A stretch of 64,000 bases of DNA, taken from positions 124,001-188,000 of the forward strand of contig NZ_PPCN01000011.1 in assembly GCF_002906165.1 (NCBI RefSeq), given 5' to 3'. Shown piece by piece: positions 17,343 to 25,491 of this stretch. Positions within the stretch are counted from its first letter, which is position 1. Each line of letters opens with the position of its first letter. The notes beneath the pieces are model-generated. The model was not told the DNA's origin and ran no database searches. It saw only the letters and a program-made list of their open reading frames with translations. The translations under genes and the position numbers were made by a program. The DNA is from Roseibium marinum (lineage in GTDB: Bacteria; Pseudomonadota; Alphaproteobacteria; Rhizobiales; Stappiaceae).

Positions 17343-19158
17343 GTTGTTCTCCCAGTTGCAGGATCGCTTTTTCAAATCCGTCACCTTCGGACAGATGACC
17401 TTGCCAGACTTCCAGCACCTTGCGGCCCGGTCCGTCGATATAGGCTCCCGGATCTCCGAGATCGCCCTTGCCGAATTCGATGCCTTCGCCGTCGATGCCG
17501 ACGGCGTCGGCTATGTGCAGGTGCCGGGCCAGCGGCACGAGCTTGTCGTACCAGTCATGCCAGTCCTGCTTGGCGTAGTTCGCGGACAGGATAAGATGGG
17601 ACAGATCCAGGCACAGCTCCATGCCGATGTCATTGAGAATCTCGATGTCATCCGCCCCGCAGAACATGTCCAGTATATCCGCGCCGCCGAAGTACCAGGC
17701 GATGCGCGGCAGCCACTGCGGATAGACAGGTATACCCCTTTGCCGGCCGGTCCGGTCCAGATAGTCCTGCAGACGGCTGTAAGTTTCCCGCTTGCCCTCC
17801 TCCAGCAGTCTGGAGAAACTCCCGACGACAGGAACCGCTGCGCCGGTCCTTGCCTCCAGTTCCAGCGCCAGATCAACGCAGGTGCCGATAACCCGGTCGC
17901 TGCCCGCGAATGTCGTCTCGTCGCCCGAGAGCGGATCGATCAGCGTCTTGCTGTCGATATAATCGGGAATGTGAATGGAATAGTGCCGCGACAGGTCGAG
18001 CCGCGCGAGCCCCTCCTCCATCGTACCGCCGAAGGTTGCGACCTCTTCATACGACAGATGCAGTTCGTAGTTTTCTATCGGAAAACGGGTCTGCAGGGTC
18101 TTGGCGTCATGCAGGCGCACGGGGATGGAAAGCTGTTTTTCATTGCAGAACCTGATCAGCTTTTCGCTCAGCGGCGGTTTGGGATCGCTGAAATGGAGGT
18201 CCGAAATGGCGGAGCCTTCGGTTATCCGCCGTTTGACCGCTTTCAACCCGCGTTGTTTCACATCCGCCCAGGTCAGGCCTTTCCGCGGCGCCTTGATGAC
18301 GGTGTTCCGCGCATCGAGCGTTTCGCCCGGCGCGATGTCCCGGCTGGCGTAGAGCGACGAGCCGAGGTTTTGCATATTGATGCGTTCCCCCTGATTCACG
18401 TCGCGCCGTCCGGTCCCCTGAACCGTTTCATAGGCATTGAGAAGTCTGCACATGCGACGAAATTCTTCAGGATCGGAACTCGAGCTGTCGTCGATGCCCT
18501 TGCCCAACTTGTCCATCGTCAGATGGCGTTCGAAAACGGTCGCGCCATTGGCCGCGGCTACCAGGCAGACTTCCCAGTCCTGATCGTGACTGGAATAGCC
18601 GACAGGCGATGCGGTCCGTTCCTTCAGGGTCCGGATAAAGCCCATCTGCTGGTTGCCGAGCAGGACCGGATAATTGGAGATGCAGTGAAGATAGATGACG
18701 TTCGGGATGGAGCGGGTCCTCTCGACCGCGCTGAAGATATCCTCTTCCGAGTGGCCGCCGGTGCTCAGGATCAAGGGTTTTTTGAACCCAGCCATGGCCG
18801 AGATCAGGTCCTCGTTGAGGAGTTCCGCCGACGGGACCTTGAAGAAGTCGAAGCGGGCTATGTCATCGCCGAAATCAGCGGCGTCCTCTGACTTGAAAAA
18901 ACTGATTCCCGCAGCCATTCCCTGCTGCTTTATCAGGTCCACCAGTTGCAGAACACGCTCGGGCGGGATGTAATTGTCGTCGATCTCCCTCGACAGGATC
19001 TCGTCACCGATCTCATTCGTCGCCTGATAGAAACCGTGTTTTGCCCGGTACTGGAATTTCGCTCCCCAGGCACCGGCTTCCGCGGCGATTTTTATGAGCT
19101 GTCCGGCAATATCGGTAGACCCGCGGTGGTTGATGCCAAGTTCAGCAATGATTTTCAT
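17335..19158 (-). CDS. NeuB-family nonulosonate synthase fused to a sugar isomerase TIM barrel
   Basis: 607 residues, nearly twice a normal NeuB. Residues 1-250 are a NeuB PEP-condensing barrel: IAELGINHRGS, GAKFQ, FFKVPSAELLN, STGGHSEEDI, LHCISNYPV, VGYSSHDQ and FERHLTMDK. Residues about 265-325 are the SAF/antifreeze-like domain (ASRDIAPGETL). Residues about 345-600 are a xylose-isomerase-like TIM barrel with the metal-ligand pattern LDLSH (517-521), HIAD (548-551) and DGEGIEFGKGDL (556-567), as in sugar-phosphate isomerase/epimerases. The SAF arginine that contacts the N-acetyl group in sialate synthases appears replaced by Ser267. The ATG at 19158 is chosen on homology; its ribosome site is weak and a GTG eight codons upstream is possible. 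It is the first gene of the operon. The fused barrel may make or isomerise the hexose acceptor. Confidence 0.85.
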   Translation of the reverse strand: MKIIAELGINHRGSTDIAGQLIKIAAEAGAWGAKFQYRAKHGFYQATNEIGDEILSREIDDNYIPPERVLQLVDLIKQQGMAAGISFFKSEDAADFGDDIARFDFFKVPSAELLNEDLISAMAGFKKPLILSTGGHSEEDIFSAVERTRSIPNVIYLHCISNYPVLLGNQQMGFIRTLKERTASPVGYSSHDQDWEVCLVAAANGATVFERHLTMDKLGKGIDDSSSSDPEEFRRMCRLLNAYETVQGTGRRDVNQGERINMQNLGSSLYASRDIAPGETLDARNTVIKAPRKGLTWADVKQRGLKAVKRRITEGSAISDLHFSDPKPPLSEKLIRFCNEKQLSIPVRLHDAKTLQTRFPIENYELHLSYEEVATFGGTMEEGLARLDLSRHYSIHIPDYIDSKTLIDPLSGDETTFAGSDRVIGTCVDLALELEARTGAAVPVVGSFSRLLEEGKRETYSRLQDYLDRTGRQRGIPVYPQWLPRIAWYFGGADILDMFCGADDIEILNDIGMELCLDLSHLILSANYAKQDWHDWYDKLVPLARHLHIADAVGIDGEGIEFGKGDLGDPGAYIDGPGRKVLEVWQGHLSEGDGFEKAILQLGEQHG

Positions 19159-19365
19159 CTCAAGCAACCCAAACCAAAACACGCACCACAGAGTTGGGAC
19201 CCATGTTTTTCAAAGCAGTTTGGCCGCAGAGTATTGCATGGCCCAAGCAGTTGATATTGATCCGGGCGCCCCGCAGCGCACCTTCCACAGATAAGCGAGC
19301 AATTTTGCACGCATTTTTCCCAAACCCGGCCGCGAACCGGTTTGCGGGGCGTTTTCGAAGAGCGG

Positions 19366-19398
19366 AAAAACGAAAAAGACCGGACTGATCCGGCCTTT
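19366..19398 (-). terminator. Rho-independent terminator after ferredoxin-NADP reductase
   Basis: Read on the minus strand, AAAGGCCGGA / TCCGGTCTTT form a 10-bp stem with one G-U pair and a TCAG loop, followed by a T-rich tract. It separates the reductase transcript from the NeuB operon, whose promoter must lie between it and 19158. Confidence 0.8.
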
Positions 19399-19425
19399 AG
19401 GTGATTCTTCTGTCCAGGTTTCCAG

Positions 19426-20238
19426 CTAGCCGACAAACGCCCGTTCGACGACGAATTCTGCAGGCTTGTTGTTGGCGCCTTCGTTCAGACCGGCATCTTC
19501 CAGAAGCGCTTTCGTGTCACGGAGCATGTCCATGGAGCCGCAGATCATGCCGCGGTCGATGGCCGGATCCAATGGCGGCACACCGAGATCCTCAAACAGT
19601 TTCCCGGATTTGATCAGGTCGGTGATCCGTCCCTTGCGCGGAAAATCCTCGCGCGTCACGGACGTATAATGAACCAGCTTGTCCTTTGCGAACTCGCCGA
19701 TCAGAGGATCGTTGATGGTTTCCCGGACGAGGTCCTCACCGTATTTCAGCTCGGCGACTTCCCGGCACGTATGGGTCAGGATGACCTGATCGAATTTTTC
19801 ATAAGTGTCCGGGTCGCGGATCAGGCTGGCGAAGGGCGCGATGCCGGTTCCGGTGGAGAACATATAGACCCGCTTGCCGGGAACGAGCGCGTCATTGACG
19901 AGCGTGCCGGTCGACTTTTTCTTCATCAGAACCGCGTCGCCGGGCTGGATTTTCTGCAGATGCGATGTCAGCGGCCCGTCCGGAACCTTGATGGAGAAGA
20001 ACTCCAGCTCTTCATCCCATGCCGGGCTCGCGATCGAGTATGCCCGGTAGAGCGGCTTGCCGTCGATCATTAGGCCGATCATCACAAATTCGCCGGACCG
20101 GAACCGGAAGCTCGCCGGACGGGTCATGCGGAAGCGGAACAGATGATCCGTGTAATGCTGGACTGTCTTCACTTCCTCAACAAACACACCGGCTGGTGCG
20201 GCGGCTTCCAGATCTGCGGGTTTGGCAAGTACATTCAT
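19426..20238 (-). CDS. fpr: Ferredoxin--NADP+ reductase
   Basis: FAD enzyme that exchanges electrons between NADPH and ferredoxin or flavodoxin, important in oxidative stress and iron-sulfur metabolism. 270 residues. The FAD motif RAYSIASP and the phosphate-binding region precede the NADP motif GTGIAPFASLIRD. The C terminus ends in VERAFVG, the short tail typical of bacterial subclass FPRs, where it stacks on the flavin. The start at 20238 (MNVLAKPADLE) is chosen because the upstream 26 codons are unlike the family. It is followed by its own terminator, and a long AT-rich upstream region is shared with the divergent GlxA-type regulator. Confidence 0.95.
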   Translation of the reverse strand: MNVLAKPADLEAAAPAGVFVEEVKTVQHYTDHLFRFRMTRPASFRFRSGEFVMIGLMIDGKPLYRAYSIASPAWDEELEFFSIKVPDGPLTSHLQKIQPGDAVLMKKKSTGTLVNDALVPGKRVYMFSTGTGIAPFASLIRDPDTYEKFDQVILTHTCREVAELKYGEDLVRETINDPLIGEFAKDKLVHYTSVTREDFPRKGRITDLIKSGKLFEDLGVPPLDPAIDRGMICGSMDMLRDTKALLEDAGLNEGANNKPAEFVVERAFVG

Positions 20239-20688
20239 TTCAATCGGCTTCCGTGGGTCATCGCATAAATTACGTCCTGCCTCATGTACCACCACTCGCG
20301 CCTTGACTTGAAGCAACCTGGATCCATGAAATCGTCTTTACGCAAAAAAAACATTCTAAATATGCACCTTTTTGCGGTGGCCGGGCAGCCCCGCGCACCC
20401 GTTGCAGACATTTCACGCTTTTCGACCCGAAAATCGCGCATAGCCGTTCACGCGCGACGGAGAAAGTTTTTCCGGTGCGGACATCCTTGAGCCGGTAAAA
20501 AAACGGCACTGCCTGATGAAAAAGTGCTCATCGGGGCGACCGCATGTGCAAACGAAAGCGTTTAATTGTGATAATTTCAAGAATATTCATTATTCGGTCG
20601 TTTTTTATTTGACAGATAAATACAAAATGCAAAACTTACTGGAAATAAAAGATAATAAGAAATAATACCTTCCAGCGAGGTCAAGTAA
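20239..20688. other. AT-rich divergent intergenic region
   Basis: 450 bases between fpr (leftward) and an AraC-type regulator (rightward). The part from about 20560 to 20680 is strikingly AT-rich for this genome and includes TTGACA at 20609-20614, a possible -35 element, without a well-spaced -10 that I can defend. No gene is supported. Confidence 0.5.
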
Positions 20689-21723
20689 ATGTCCGGACGC
20701 GCCCACGAAGAAGCAGGCCAGAGAATAGCATTCGTGTTGTTCGACCGGTTTTCCATGAACGCATTCGCCAGCGTGATTGAGCCGCTCCGAATAGCAAACA
20801 GGCTGTTGGGCAGAGACTATTATGAATGGACAACTTATTCCCTCGACGGGAATTCAGTCCTGGCAAGTAACTCCTGCGAAGTATCCGTAAATAAATCTAT
20901 TCGTGACCTCCATGACGCCGATGTTACGCTTCTTTGTACTGGTATTGACGTCGAGCGACTTCCGCTGGACCCCGATCTTGGCAGCAAGCTGCGCCGTCTC
21001 AACGCGATGGGCCGGACTTTTGGCGCGATCTGCACAGGGGCCTATCTGCTTGCCCGCTACAATCTTCTGGACGGCCGGCGCTGCACCATTCACTGGGAGA
21101 ACCTGCGTTCGCTCAGGGAGGAATTTCCGAATGTGGAAGTTACTTCCGACATTTTCGCGATCGACCGCAACTGCATCACCTGCGCCGGCGGCATGGCGTC
21201 GCTGGACATGATGCTGCGGCTGATCGCCATTCAGCACGGCGCCTATCTCGCCCATGAAGTGGCCGAGGTCGCGCTTTACCAGAACATGCGGTCGGGTGAA
21301 TCCGCGCAGAGGCACGACATCGAGGCGCGCACCGGCATCTCCAACGCCAAGATCCTCGATGCCATCCGCATCATGGACCTGCATATCGAGGATCCGTTGA
21401 GCTGCCAGCAGCTTGCCATGACCGTCAATCTGTCTCCGCGCCAGCTGGAACGCCTGTTCCGCCGTCACTTCAACTGCACGCCGGGCCAGTATTACCTGCG
21501 CCTGCGGCTGGAGACGGCACGCGACCTGCTGCGCCGGACCAGCCGTCCGGTTCTGGATGTCGCCCTTGCCTGCGGCTTCGCCTCGACCTCGCATTTCACC
21601 AAATGCTACCGCGAGCGCTTCCTGTGCACGCCGACCGAGGAACGCCAGTCCTATCAATGGGCCAACACCAAACCGACCTCCGGTGTGGGCACGGCAACAC
21701 CGATGCGTCTCGTCGCCAAGTAG
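20689..21723 (+). CDS. GlxA/GbdR-like AraC-family transcriptional regulator
   Basis: 344 residues. Residues about 10-200 are a DJ-1/PfpI-like amidotransferase fold used for ligand sensing (GAICTGAYLLA, CTIHWENL, CAGGMASLDMML). Residues about 230-330 are two AraC helix-turn-helix units (LSPRQLERLFRR; ALACGFASTSHFTKCYRERF). The overall pattern, including the IHWEN and CAGG segments, resembles the GbdR/CdhR/ArgR group that senses glycine betaine, dimethylglycine, carnitine or arginine. The ligand is not determinable. The ATG has GAGG about 9 bases upstream. It is divergent from fpr. A C1/corrinoid demethylation module lies 10 kb downstream, making a methylated-amine ligand an attractive but unproven idea. 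Confidence 0.88.
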   Translation: MSGRAHEEAGQRIAFVLFDRFSMNAFASVIEPLRIANRLLGRDYYEWTTYSLDGNSVLASNSCEVSVNKSIRDLHDADVTLLCTGIDVERLPLDPDLGSKLRRLNAMGRTFGAICTGAYLLARYNLLDGRRCTIHWENLRSLREEFPNVEVTSDIFAIDRNCITCAGGMASLDMMLRLIAIQHGAYLAHEVAEVALYQNMRSGESAQRHDIEARTGISNAKILDAIRIMDLHIEDPLSCQQLAMTVNLSPRQLERLFRRHFNCTPGQYYLRLRLETARDLLRRTSRPVLDVALACGFASTSHFTKCYRERFLCTPTEERQSYQWANTKPTSGVGTATPMRLVAK

Positions 21724-21774
21724 GTAGCGCTCGCCGCTTTCCTGATTGGAAAGTACCGTAAAAGGCAACCGCCG

Positions 21775-21830
21775 CCCCGGCCCTGAGCCGGGGTCCCGTT
21801 GCCGATTGCGAATCCCGGCGCAAAGCCGGG
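21775..21830. repeat. Two tandem CCCGGC hairpins between convergent genes
   Basis: Hairpin 1 (21775-21793) is CCCCGGC/GCCGGGG with a 5-base loop. Hairpin 2 (21814-21830) is CCCGGC/GCCGGG with a 5-base loop. They share the same stem, lie between converging genes and probably act as transcription end structures or belong to a dispersed palindrome family. There is no T tract. Confidence 0.55.
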
Positions 21831-21869
21831 GCAGCGCGATGAGTGGTGCTTGTCGCGCCGTAAACTATC

Positions 21870-22640
21870 CTAATGCATCAGCCGCCAGAGCCCCAGGGGA
21901 ATGAGGTACAGGCCGAGCAGCAGGATCGAGGCGAGGATCAGCCTGCGGAATGCGGTCTCGGAAATCCGCCGGCGGATTTTCTGACCCGCCAGGACGCCGG
22001 CGAGCGACGGCAGCACCAGTGCCAGGGACGCCAGAGCTTCGTGTGCCCCCATCATTCCAAAGCCGCCCAGCGACGCCCCGAGAGCGATGGTCGACAGCAG
22101 GAACAACAGTCCCATGGCCTGAATGAACTCGTCCCGTTTCAAGCCGAGCGACTGAAGATACATGACGCCGGGCACCGTATAGGAACCCGTCAGCCCGGAG
22201 AGGATACCGTTGATCAGCCCCAACGCAACTCCGACCGGGACTTCCAGCCTTGCGGGAATAGTCAGAACAACGCCGACAAGCATGGGAACCGCATAGGCGA
22301 CCATCAGCACACCGAGCAGCAGGTCCGCCGCTCCATCGGGTATCTGCGTCAGAATAAAGGTGCCGGCGGACAGCATCGCGACGGCAGCCGCCAGAAACGG
22401 CCACAAGCGGCGCAGCAGCGGTTTCAGATATCCGCCTGACATTGCTTGCCAGACATTGACGAGAAACGCCGGCCAGAGGATCAGCACCATGGCCTTCTCG
22501 ACGCCGACGAACACCGTCATCAGGCCCAGACCGATCGTCGGCAGGCCAAAACCGACCAGTCCCTTGACGAAGCCCGCCCAGACGAAGACCAGCACCGCCA
22601 CAAAAACAAGCTCAGGTGATACCGCCGTCAGCCCCGTCAC
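21870..22640 (-). CDS. TauE/SafE-family sulfite/organosulfonate permease
   Basis: 256 residues with about eight hydrophobic helices, two TauE/SafE repeats and the signature glycine patches GFVKGLVGFGLPTIGLG near the N terminus and GILSGLTGSYTVPGVMYL in the middle. Members move sulfite, sulfoacetate or related C2 anions across the inner membrane, often outward. The substrate cannot be read. The start is a GTG with AAGGA about 10 bases upstream. It is monocistronic, with no sulfonate catabolic genes nearby. Confidence 0.9.
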   Translation of the reverse strand: MTGLTAVSPELVFVAVLVFVWAGFVKGLVGFGLPTIGLGLMTVFVGVEKAMVLILWPAFLVNVWQAMSGGYLKPLLRRLWPFLAAAVAMLSAGTFILTQIPDGAADLLLGVLMVAYAVPMLVGVVLTIPARLEVPVGVALGLINGILSGLTGSYTVPGVMYLQSLGLKRDEFIQAMGLLFLLSTIALGASLGGFGMMGAHEALASLALVLPSLAGVLAGQKIRRRISETAFRRLILASILLLGLYLIPLGLWRLMH

Positions 22641-22842
22641 AACCCGGTTATCCTTCTCATCCGTGCCCTCTCATTGCTTTCCGCCTGGTATTTTCCAAAT
22701 CACCGGGTCCAAAACTCCGATGTGCTGAATCAGTCCTGAATAGAACCAACCCGCGGATTGATAAAGTCCTGGCCGCAAAAGATGTTCTGGACGAAAGCCC
22801 GGTGGCGTTTCACCCTCGGAATGAAGGTGCTAACGTCCCGCC

Positions 22843-24051
22843 ATGACGTCCCTCAAGCTTCCGAGGCTGCCGAACGCTTCCGCCCGGCGCCTGTTCCTCG
22901 ACAAACACGGCCTTGGCAGCGCTCCGAAAGGAAGCGGCAAGGGTGACGATCTGTCGGCTGTGATCGACGGGCTCGGTTTCGTGCAGGTGGACAGCATCAA
23001 CACGGTCGCCCGGGCCCATCACATGATCCTTTCGGCCCGCAGGCCCGCCTACAAGGAAGAGAACCTGAAACGGCTGCTGGAGCGGGACCGGCACCTGTTC
23101 GAGCACTGGACCCACGACGCAGCCGTGATCCCGGCGGCTTTCTTTCCCCATTGGCGCCTGCGGTTTTCGCGCGACAAGGAAAATCTCATCGAGCGCTGGC
23201 GGCTTTGGCGGCGCAACGGATTTGAGGAAAAATTCGATGAGGTTCTCAAACAGATCAGCGCGCACGGACCGGTTACCTCGGCAACGGTCGGCGAAAACGA
23301 AAAGCGCAGCAGCGGCGGCTGGTGGGACTGGCACCCGTCAAAGACCGCGCTGGAATTCCTCTGGCGTACGGGAGAATTGTCCGTCTGCGGGCGGGACGGG
23401 TTCAAGAAGGTCTATGACCTGACCGAACGTGTCATTCCGGCGGACCATCTTGCCACGCGTATCGACGCCGAGGAGACGATCGACTGGGCGGCCCGTTCCG
23501 CGCTCGACCGGCTCGGGTTCGCCACCTCGGGGGAAATCGCCGCCTTCTGGGACCTGATCACACCGCAGGAAGCAAAACTCTGGTGCCAGAGCGCTCTTGA
23601 GACGGGCTCCATCGTAGAGATCGAGATTGAGTGCATCGACGGACCGCCGCGCAAGGCCTTCGCCTATCGCGAAACGCTGGATACGCTGGACACCCTGCCG
23701 GAACCTCCCGCGCGCATCCGCATCCTGTCGCCCTTCGACCCGGCGCTGCGCGACCGCAAACGCGCGGAGCGACTCTTCGGGTTTTCCTACCGCATCGAAA
23801 TCTTCGTTCCCGAACCCAAACGCAAATACGGCTACTATGTCTTTCCGGTCTTGGAACGCGACAGGATGGTCGGCCGGATCGACATGAAGGTCTTCAGGGC
23901 CGAAGGGCGGCTGAACATCCGTGCGTTCTGGCCGGAAGACGGCATCCGCATGACCAAGGGCCGCCTGGCGCGGCTGGAAGCCGAACTGGCCAGGACCGCC
24001 CGGTTTTCCGGCTGCACGGACATCAGCTTCGAGACCGGCTGGCTGCGCTGA
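22843..24051 (+). CDS. YcaQ/AlkX-like winged-helix DNA glycosylase
   Basis: 402 residues of the HTH_42 family, built of three winged-helix units plus a C-terminal barrel. The sequence VQVDSINTVARAHH near residues 46-60 has the QxD catalytic motif that unhooks interstrand crosslinks and alkylated bases in E. coli YcaQ (the Streptomyces AZL branch has QxQ). Other family marks are FEHWTHDAAVIP and ILSPFDPALRDRKRAERLFGF. Expected role: removing bulky alkylation damage. The ribosome site is weak (AAGG about 13 bases upstream). It diverges from the TauE permease and is followed by a small membrane protein gene. Confidence 0.86.
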   Translation: MTSLKLPRLPNASARRLFLDKHGLGSAPKGSGKGDDLSAVIDGLGFVQVDSINTVARAHHMILSARRPAYKEENLKRLLERDRHLFEHWTHDAAVIPAAFFPHWRLRFSRDKENLIERWRLWRRNGFEEKFDEVLKQISAHGPVTSATVGENEKRSSGGWWDWHPSKTALEFLWRTGELSVCGRDGFKKVYDLTERVIPADHLATRIDAEETIDWAARSALDRLGFATSGEIAAFWDLITPQEAKLWCQSALETGSIVEIEIECIDGPPRKAFAYRETLDTLDTLPEPPARIRILSPFDPALRDRKRAERLFGFSYRIEIFVPEPKRKYGYYVFPVLERDRMVGRIDMKVFRAEGRLNIRAFWPEDGIRMTKGRLARLEAELARTARFSGCTDISFETGWLR

Positions 24052-24134
24052 AATGGCGCGCAGTTCCACTGGCATTTCTCCGTAAAAGGGAATAGTTTCA
24101 GAATATCGAAATTATTCGTCAAACGGAGGCTGTC

Positions 24135-24338
24135 ATGACAGTGGAACGTGGAATTATGTTGGTCGTCGGCGTGCTGGTTCTCGCCTCGGTGCTGCTGGCC
24201 GTCTACGTCAACATCAACTGGCTTTGGCTGACCGGCATCCTGGGCGCACATCTGATACAGGCGTCCTTCACCGGGCTCTGCCCTGTGGTGATGATCCTGA
24301 AGAAGCTGGGTCTACCGCAGAAGGCAGGGTTTTCCTGA
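24135..24338 (+). CDS. Small DUF2892/YgaP-like membrane protein
   Basis: 67 residues: a short cytosolic N terminus (MTVERGIM), two membrane helices (about 8-25 and 28-45) and a CPV-containing loop (GLCPVVMILKKLG). This is the typical DUF2892 unit, also found as the membrane tail of the rhodanese YgaP. GGAG lies 6 bases before the ATG. It lies 84 bases after the glycosylase gene on the same strand. No rhodanese is attached here. The function of stand-alone members is unknown; a link to sulfide or thiol handling is only inferred from YgaP. Confidence 0.85.
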   Translation: MTVERGIMLVVGVLVLASVLLAVYVNINWLWLTGILGAHLIQASFTGLCPVVMILKKLGLPQKAGFS

Positions 24339-24450
24339 AGGGATATTTCTCTTCCGCCACCTTTGGGACTGGCAAGGCTCGCGTCTGGCCGGCCAGCGTG
24401 GTGTTGTGAGAAACGATCGTTTCGGACCGGGGCTCCTTCCCGCCCACTCT

Positions 24451-25491
24451 TCACCTCCAGTTGAGAACCACCTTGCCGGCCTCGCCGGATTTCATCGCGG
24501 CAAAGCCCTTCTCAAAATCGTCGACGGCAAAGCGGTGGGTGATGACCTTGCGCACATCAAGGCCGTTCTGGAGCATGGCGATCATCTTGTACCAGGTCTC
24601 GAAGATCTCGCGGCCATAGACGCCCTTGATGGTGATCGCCTTGAAAACGATCTTCGACCAGTCCACCGGTGATTTGCCCGGCGGAATGCCGAGCAACGCG
24701 ATCCGTCCACCCATGACGAGATTGTCGACCATCTGATCCAGAGCCGCCTGGCTTCCGGACATTTCCAGCCCGACATCGAAGCCCTCGCGCATGCCGAGTT
24801 TCTTTTCCACGCCCTTGAGATCGTCTTCTCCGACATTGACCGGAACGACGTCCGCGACCCTGGCCGCCAGATCGAGCCGCGCCTGGTTGATGTCGGTGAT
24901 GACGACATTGCGGGCGCCGGCATGACGGGCAACCGCCGCGGCCATGATGCCGATCGGCCCCGCACCGGTGATCAGCACGTCCTCTCCGATGAGGTCGAAG
25001 CTGAGCGCCGTATGCACAGCGTTACCGAGGGGATCGAGAATGGCGCCGATCTCATCGTCGATTTCGTCCGGCAGAGGCACGACATTGAACGCCGGCAGAC
25101 GCAGATATTCAGCGAAGGCACCCTGTTCGTTGACGCCGATACCGCGGGTTTCCGGATCGAGATGAAACTTTCCAGCCCGCGATTGGCGTGAGTGCTTGCC
25201 GATCAGATGCCCCTCGCCGGAGCAGCGCTGGCCGATCTCGAAGTCGGTTACATTTCTGCCCAGTTCGACGATCTCACCGGCAAATTCATGACCGGTGATC
25301 AGCGGCACGGGGACGGTTCGTGCCGCCCACTCGTCCCAGTTCCAGATATGGATGTCGGTGCCGCAGATGCCGGTCTTGTTGATCCTGATCAGAACGTCGT
25401 CCGGGCCGATTTCCGGCACCGGCGCCCGTGTCATCCATAGGCCTTCCTTCGGCTCGGATTTGCAAAGAGCCTTCATCTGGTTGCTGTTCAT
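24451..25491 (-). CDS. tdh: L-threonine 3-dehydrogenase
   Basis: Oxidises threonine to 2-amino-3-ketobutyrate with NAD+, the first step of threonine breakdown to glycine and acetyl-CoA. 346 residues, zinc-dependent MDR fold. The catalytic-zinc cysteine lies in [22 protein letters not shown] has the second ligand region, and the NAD loop is [10 protein letters not shown]. The MDR structural-zinc loop is present in length, but its four cysteines are replaced (the segment reads [15 protein letters not shown]). The ATG overlaps the kbl stop (ATGA), so the pair is translationally coupled. The promoter is upstream of kbl or the XRE regulator. The family call is confident; the loop change is unusual relative to E. 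coli Tdh. Confidence 0.95.
   Translation of the reverse strand: MNSNQMKALCKSEPKEGLWMTRAPVPEIGPDDVLIRINKTGICGTDIHIWNWDEWAARTVPVPLITGHEFAGEIVELGRNVTDFEIGQRCSGEGHLIGKHSRQSRAGKFHLDPETRGIGVNEQGAFAEYLRLPAFNVVPLPDEIDDEIGAILDPLGNAVHTALSFDLIGEDVLITGAGPIGIMAAAVARHAGARNVVITDINQARLDLAARVADVVPVNVGEDDLKGVEKKLGMREGFDVGLEMSGSQAALDQMVDNLVMGGRIALLGIPPGKSPVDWSKIVFKAITIKGVYGREIFETWYKMIAMLQNGLDVRKVITHRFAVDDFEKGFAAMKSGEAGKVVLNWR

Noticed and set aside
16311-19158. Complete legionaminic or pseudaminic acid pathway
   Set aside because: The aminotransferase, acetyltransferase and nucleotidase genes required are absent from the locus.
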